NCBI GenBank assembly: GCA_015257445.1
Contig: JABZKE010000015.1
Span: 1 to 9,526 of the forward strand
Reading direction: 5' to 3'
Length of the DNA stretch: 9,526 nt
Source: Nanosynbacter sp.
Lineage (GTDB): Bacteria; Patescibacteriota; Saccharimonadia; Saccharimonadales; Saccharimonadaceae
Every line of letters begins with the position of its first letter. Positions within the stretch are counted from its first letter, which is position 1. A program made the translations under genes and the position numbers. Below the pieces are notes generated by a model. That model was not told the DNA's origin. It was given only the letters and a program-made list of their open reading frames with translations, and searched no databases. Of this stretch, positions 6,168 to 9,526 are shown one piece after another.

Positions 6168-7582
6168 TTATTTATAATCGTCGTAAGTTACCATAAGAGC
6201 GCGTGAATCAAGTTGACGGAGATTTTCGAGGGCTACGGTCACCACGATGAGAAGTCCGGTGCCAGATAGGGAGAGTCCCATCGAGCGTCGCTAAGCATGA
6301 TGGCGACATAGTCAGTAATGAATGGAATCATGGCAATAAAGCCAAGTGCAAGAGCACCGAATAAATTGAGACGGGTCATGACTTTTTCTAGATAATTAGC
6401 CGTGGTCATACCTGGACGGACACCTTCGATGAAGCCGCCTTGTTTTTGAAGATTATCAGCAATTTCTTTGGTATTGAAGATAATGGAAGTGTAGAAGTAA
6501 GTAACGAGGACTACGAGCAAGAAGTAGAGAGCTGGGTAGATGAACCAACGTTCGTTGATGCCGTTTGGATAAAGGGTTTTGAAATTGGAAGCGTTTGGCA
6601 TGGTGAAGATTTCACTAATAGTTTTAGCCATGGTATTTCCCTTATCCATACTAGAGATGAGCTGACCGACGAGAGCTGGAAGCGAGAGGAAGGCAGTAGC
6701 AAAGATAACTGGTACCACACCGGCAGAGATTAGCTTCAAAGGCAGAATAGATTTGATGCCACCATAGGTACTGTTGCCATGGATACGTTTTGCGTAATTG
6801 ATGGTGATAATGCGCTGAGCTTCGTTGAGCTTGACGAGCCAATAAAGAATTAGGATTACGACAACTAGAAGAGCTAGAGCGACCCAGAATAATACTGGGT
6901 TGACTGGTAATTCTAGCCAACCAAAGAGATTGAGTGAGCCATTCTTGGTATCGAAAAGTTGCTGGCCGAGTGAACCGAGGGTACTTGGGAATTGGGAAAT
7001 AATACTAGCGAAAATAATCATGGAAATACCGTTACCAATACCTTGCTCGGTGATTAATTCACCTAGCCACATTAGGATGATTGATCCGGCGGTCATGGTG
7101 ATCACTGAGACGACCCAGTCGCGTGGGGTTGGGGTGAAGCTAAGAGTGTTCGAAGATACGACAGATTGGTAAAGAATGTAAATATAGGCAATGGATTGCA
7201 CGACGGCGAGAGGCACAGCGAGCATACGAGTCCATTGATTAATCTTGCGACGACCAGTTTCACCATCCTCAGAAAGTTCTTCGAGGCTTGGAATAGCCTT
7301 GCTGAGAAGTTGGAAGACGATAGAAGAGGTGATGTATGGAGAAAGCCCGACCAAAATAATGGAAAAGGAGGCAAGGCCACCACCTGAAATTAAGTTAATA
7401 AAACCGGTGAAATCTGACTTGGAGATCAAGCTGGAAACGGCATCCTTAAAGGTCTTAGCGTCGCCCATTGGCACAGGGATGTGTGCGAGTAAACGGTAAG
7501 CAACCAAAATACCTAACACGATAAAAATGCGTTTTAGCATGTCTTTGTTTTTTAGAGATTTCAAAATCGTCTTAAAATGCAT
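6168..7582 (-). CDS. secY: Preprotein translocase subunit SecY, frameshifted near the 3' end
   Basis: SecY forms the channel of the Sec translocon in the cytoplasmic membrane. The frame from 7582 shows MLKRIFIVLGILVAYRLLAH (first helix), the plug and signature region GGGLASFSIILVGLSPYITS, and the alternating helices of a ten-helix protein. AGAGG lies just upstream of the ATG. As written this frame ends at a TGA at 6239, giving 447 residues, with a foreign tail (WDSPYLAPDFSSW) after about residue 433. From 6284 down to 6168 another frame encodes the expected last helix and tail: SMGLSLSGTGLLIVVTVALE, then NLRQLDSRALMVTYDDYK. Total span is one base short of a multiple of three. One missing base at 6279-6290 would restore a 471-residue SecY. 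Sequence error is most likely; a true truncation losing helix 10 is unlikely for an essential gene. Confidence 0.93.
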
Positions 7583-7606
7583 GGAATCCTCTCTATTTAT
7601 TAATCT

Positions 7607-7635
7607 ATATTACCATGTTTACCTAAGTTTTTAAA
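7607..7635 (-). promoter_or_regulatory. Promoter for secY and sortase
   Basis: On the minus strand TTTAAA (7630-7635) and TAATAT (7607-7612) are 17 bases apart, with TGG before the -10 as an extended element. Transcription would begin near 7600, giving a leader of about 18 bases that contains the GAGAGGA ribosome-binding site. It lies immediately downstream of the rplO terminator, which supports secY being a separate unit. Confidence 0.65.
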
Positions 7636-7674
7636 GATAAAAAATAACCCCCGTGTTAATTACGAGGGTTATTT
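7636..7674 (-). terminator. Terminator after rplO closing the spc operon
   Basis: AAATAACCC (7642-7650) pairs with GGGTTATTT (7666-7674). The stem continues past one C/A mismatch with CGT (7652-7654) against ACG (7662-7664), leaving a 7-base loop. On the minus strand the hairpin runs into a T-rich tract. It begins 8 bases after the rplO stop. The T tract on the plus strand is short, so the minus direction is preferred. Confidence 0.85.
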
Positions 7675-7682
7675 CGGACTAA

Positions 7683-8147
7683 TTAGTCGTTTTGCTTTTT
7701 CAAGCGCTTTGGTACTGGATTCTTGGTGAATGAACCACCAGCTTTTTTGAGCATTTCGAGACCAGATTTAGAGATAAATTGGGTTTCGAGATCAATTTTG
7801 CTGTTAAGTTCACCACGGGTGATAACCTTGACCTTGACGAATGGGCTAGAGATAAGACCATTTTCGAAAAGAGTAAAATTATCGACCTTGCCAGAAAGAG
7901 CGTTAAGAACGTCAGTGTAGACGACTTCAGCCTTGGCGTGGATAGACTTGAAACCTTTGAGCTTAGGGACAGCTTGCATCATAGCGCGCTGACCACCCAT
8001 GAAAGTAGCAGGCATCTTGCGGTGACCAGTACGGGCTTTTTGACCCTTAGTACCACGACCTGCGGTCTTACCACGACCAGCGGCAATACCACGACCAGCA
8101 CGAGTTGGGCGGGTATTAGCTTCAACGATTAGATCATTGTATTTCAT
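7683..8147 (-). CDS. rplO: 50S ribosomal protein L15
   Basis: The 154-residue L15 is a large-subunit protein whose extended N-terminus threads through 23S rRNA. The Gly- and Arg-rich segment GRGIAAGRGKTAGRGTKGQK (about residues 18-37) followed by ARTGHRKMPATFMGGQ is the family signature. The C-terminal globular part includes SKSGLEMLKKAGG, normally ending in this position. I chose the ATG at 8147, which overlaps the rpsE stop as TAATG and follows AAGGAG. An in-frame ATG 13 codons further upstream would lie inside rpsE and has no family support. No rpmD (L30) gene lies between rpsE and rplO. This is the last gene before the terminator. Confidence 0.96.
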   Translation of the reverse strand: MKYNDLIVEANTRPTRAGRGIAAGRGKTAGRGTKGQKARTGHRKMPATFMGGQRAMMQAVPKLKGFKSIHAKAEVVYTDVLNALSGKVDNFTLFENGLISSPFVKVKVITRGELNSKIDLETQFISKSGLEMLKKAGGSFTKNPVPKRLKKQND

Positions 8148-8785
8148 TACTTGCTCTCCTTTTCTTTGGTAGCAGTAGTATTCCACTTAGAGCGTGGAAC
8201 CTGAGCTTTAAGACCATCGATAACGGCGTAAGCGATGTTGACCTTGTTGGTAGAACCGAGAGACTTGGAAATCAAGTTCTTGATACCAGTTAAACCAATT
8301 ACGGAACGAACGATACTCCCAGCGATAATACCAGTACCAGGGGCAGCTGGTTTCATCAAAACGTGAGCACCGGTAACTTTGGTTTCCACTTCGTGGCAGA
8401 TAGTTTCGCCAGACATGTGGAAGGTGACCATGTTTTTCTTAGCTACACGGGTAGCTTTTTGAACAGCGGAGGTAACATCTGCGCCTTTAGCGACACCTAC
8501 ACCAACTTTGTTTTTCTTATTTCCAATAGCAACAAGAGCTTTGAAGCGCATACGGCGACCACCTTTAACAGTGCGAGAAACACGATCGATATTGATGGTG
8601 ATTTCTTCAAATTCCTTTGGTGCAGCTTCACCACGGACGCGATCACGGCGATTGTTGCGGCGCATTGGGCGACCAGCCATATCGCGAGTTTGCTTGGTGG
8701 CAGCGACATCGTCAGACATTTTGAGGGTGCCAGCTTTGTTCACTACTTTTGGTTGCTTAGGAGCGGTAGAATTTGCTTCGGCCAT
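8147..8785 (-). CDS. rpsE: 30S ribosomal protein S5 with N-terminal extension
   Basis: The 212-residue product is S5, at the back of the 30S body, involved in decoding fidelity and the mRNA entry helicase site. The core starts near residue 60: IDRVSRTVKGGRRM, then the GVGVAKGADVTSAVQKA RNA-binding segment and PAAPGTGIIAGSIVRSV. SLGSTNKVNIAYAVIDGL marks the C-terminal domain. About 48 residues precede the point where Escherichia coli S5 has about 19. They are low-complexity, Ala/Lys/Arg-rich, and include RPMRRNNRRDRVRG. The start at 8785 is chosen because GGAG sits 7 bases upstream and one base separates it from the rplR stop. A farther ATG at 8818 lies inside rplR without a ribosome-binding site. 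The tail KEKESK encodes the site for rplO. Confidence 0.95.
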   Translation of the reverse strand: MAEANSTAPKQPKVVNKAGTLKMSDDVAATKQTRDMAGRPMRRNNRRDRVRGEAAPKEFEEITINIDRVSRTVKGGRRMRFKALVAIGNKKNKVGVGVAKGADVTSAVQKATRVAKKNMVTFHMSGETICHEVETKVTGAHVLMKPAAPGTGIIAGSIVRSVIGLTGIKNLISKSLGSTNKVNIAYAVIDGLKAQVPRSKWNTTATKEKESK

Positions 8786-8786
8786 A

Positions 8787-9116
8787 TTAGAACTCCAATC
8801 CTTCCTTACGAGCTGCATCGGCTAGAGCTGACATGCGGCCAGCGTAGGCGAAAGCACCACGATCGAATACAACTTTTGTGATATTTGCTTTTTTAGCTTT
8901 TTTGGCAATTTCTTCACCAATTTTAGCGGCTTTTTCAGTCTTGGAACCGGTTAGCTTGGTGCCAACAGTGGTAGCGGAGACTAAAGTAGTCATGGTGTCG
9001 TCATTGATAATTTGAGCAGAAACGTGAAGATTACTGATATTAACGCTCAAGCGTGGGCGAATTTCAGTACCATGAATTTTTGCACGGGTACGTTTTTGGC
9101 GATACAACTTATTCAT
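8787..9116 (-). CDS. rplR: 50S ribosomal protein L18
   Basis: The 109-residue L18 binds 5S rRNA with L5 in the central protuberance. The basic N-terminus (NKLYRQKRTRAKIHGTEIRP), RLSVNISNLHVSAQIINDD, the GEEIAKKAKKANITKVVFDRG helix-strand region (in parts) and the ending AYAGRMSALADAARKEGLEF are typical and full length. The start overlaps the rplF stop as TAATG. The upstream purine run AGGGAAG in the rplF tail is a moderate ribosome-binding site. No cysteine is present. Confidence 0.96.
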   Translation of the reverse strand: MNKLYRQKRTRAKIHGTEIRPRLSVNISNLHVSAQIINDDTMTTLVSATTVGTKLTGSKTEKAAKIGEEIAKKAKKANITKVVFDRGAFAYAGRMSALADAARKEGLEF

Positions 9117-9526
9117 TATTTCTTCCCTGCCTTTCCAGCCTTGCGAAGGATTACTTCGTCAGCATATTTAATACCTTTACCCTTGTATGGTTCAGGTTTC
9201 TTGAAGGCGCGAATTTCAGCAGCAACTTGACCAACTTTTTGCTTGTCAATGCCAGAAACAATGATTTCCATCTTGTTAGTTTTTAATTCGATACCTTCTG
9301 GGGCTTTGTACTTCACTGGGTGGGAGAAACCAAGAGACATCTCAATTTCTTTTGGACCACCGGAAAGACGAAAACCGACACCATTGATTTCGAGTTTCTT
9401 CTCAAAACCTTTGGAAACACCAGTAACGGCGTTGTTTAGAAGTGCGCGTTGTAGACCATGCCAGGCACGAGCTTCAGCTTCGTCGTTCTCACGAGTAACG
9501 ATAATCTGACCGTCTTCGACCTTAGT
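9116..9526 (-). CDS. rplF: 50S ribosomal protein L6, 5' end outside window
   Basis: The frame is open from the window edge for 136 codons and carries the C-terminal three quarters of L6, which binds 23S rRNA near the sarcin-ricin loop. The segment WHGLQRALLNNAV (about visible residues 22-34), KGFEKKLEINGVGFR, SLGFSHPVKYKAPEGIE and the very conserved GIDKQKVGQVAAEIRAFKKP with EPYKGKGIKYADEVI are diagnostic. Compared with Escherichia coli L6, about 41 N-terminal residues are missing, simply because the window ends. A Met at 9340 is internal, not a start. The gene continues the operon with rplR, rpsE and rplO. Confidence 0.96.
   Translation of the reverse strand, partial: TKVEDGQIIVTRENDEAEARAWHGLQRALLNNAVTGVSKGFEKKLEINGVGFRLSGGPKEIEMSLGFSHPVKYKAPEGIELKTNKMEIIVSGIDKQKVGQVAAEIRAFKKPEPYKGKGIKYADEVILRKAGKAGKK

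Noticed and set aside
6236..6241. TGA read as a sense codon in secY, as in some Candidate Phyla Radiation lineages
   Set aside because: Reading through the TGA does not recover SecY sequence and soon meets TAG; the correct tail is in a different frame, and glycine is encoded by GGN throughout.
6279..6300. Programmed -1 frameshifting in secY
   Set aside because: No slippery heptamer or convincing downstream stem was seen; a missing base explains the data more simply.
8148..8186. A longer L15 start, 13 codons upstream at 8186
   Set aside because: It lies inside rpsE, has no ribosome-binding site and adds non-family sequence; the ATG at 8147 has AAGGAG and a TAATG junction.
8786..8818. A longer S5 start at 8818
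   Set aside because: It lies inside rplR with no purine-rich site before it; the ATG at 8785 has GGAG at good spacing.

Overview
The window looks like a core ribosomal-protein region from a Candidate Phyla Radiation bacterium, most likely a Saccharibacteria (TM7) member. This rests on gene order, compact spacing, the style of the ribosomal proteins, the absence of L30 between S5 and L15, zinc-free L36 and S4, and a sortase next to secY. The assignment is inference from reading; a 16S or ribosomal-protein phylogeny would settle it. The standard code fits: stops are TAA or TAG, and there is no sign that TGA is recoded. Every gene except one lies on the minus strand, so transcription runs from high to low coordinates.

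Reading in the direction of transcription: (1) 9526-7683 is the end of the spc operon, with rplF (L6, 5' end outside the window), rplR (L18), rpsE (S5) and rplO (L15), tightly overlapped and closed by a good terminator at 7642-7674. (2) 7635-5440 is a separate unit with its own promoter, secY followed by a membrane-anchored sortase. The secY reading frame is broken by an apparent one-base deletion near 6279-6290. Restoring it gives a normal 471-residue SecY whose stop lies only 14 bases before the sortase start. (3) 5424-5013 holds an 83-residue orphan gene with a near-consensus promoter, an inverted repeat at the predicted transcript start, and a terminator. (4) 4127-5014, plus strand, is the only gene facing the other way, an A+T-rich 279-residue soluble orphan. 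It is divergent from infA and convergent with the 83-residue gene. (5) 4123-67 is a long ribosomal and transcription operon: infA, rpmJ (38 codons, GTG start), rpsM, rpsK, rpsD, rpoA, rplQ, rplM, rpsI, closed by a terminator at 30-59. A plus-strand terminator at 1-24 marks the end of a convergent gene outside the window.

The ribosomal genes supply 30S proteins (S4, S5, S9, S11, S13), 50S proteins (L6, L13, L15, L17, L18, L36), initiation factor IF-1, the RNA polymerase alpha subunit and the Sec translocon channel. Most junctions are one-base stop/start overlaps of the form TAATG. The Shine-Dalgarno sequence of the next gene is written into the last codons of the previous one, often as Lys-Glu. 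The place where adk and map commonly sit (between secY and infA) is occupied by the sortase and two orphans. No CRISPR array, insertion sequence, tRNA or rRNA gene was seen, and no gene-free stretch exceeds 300 bases.
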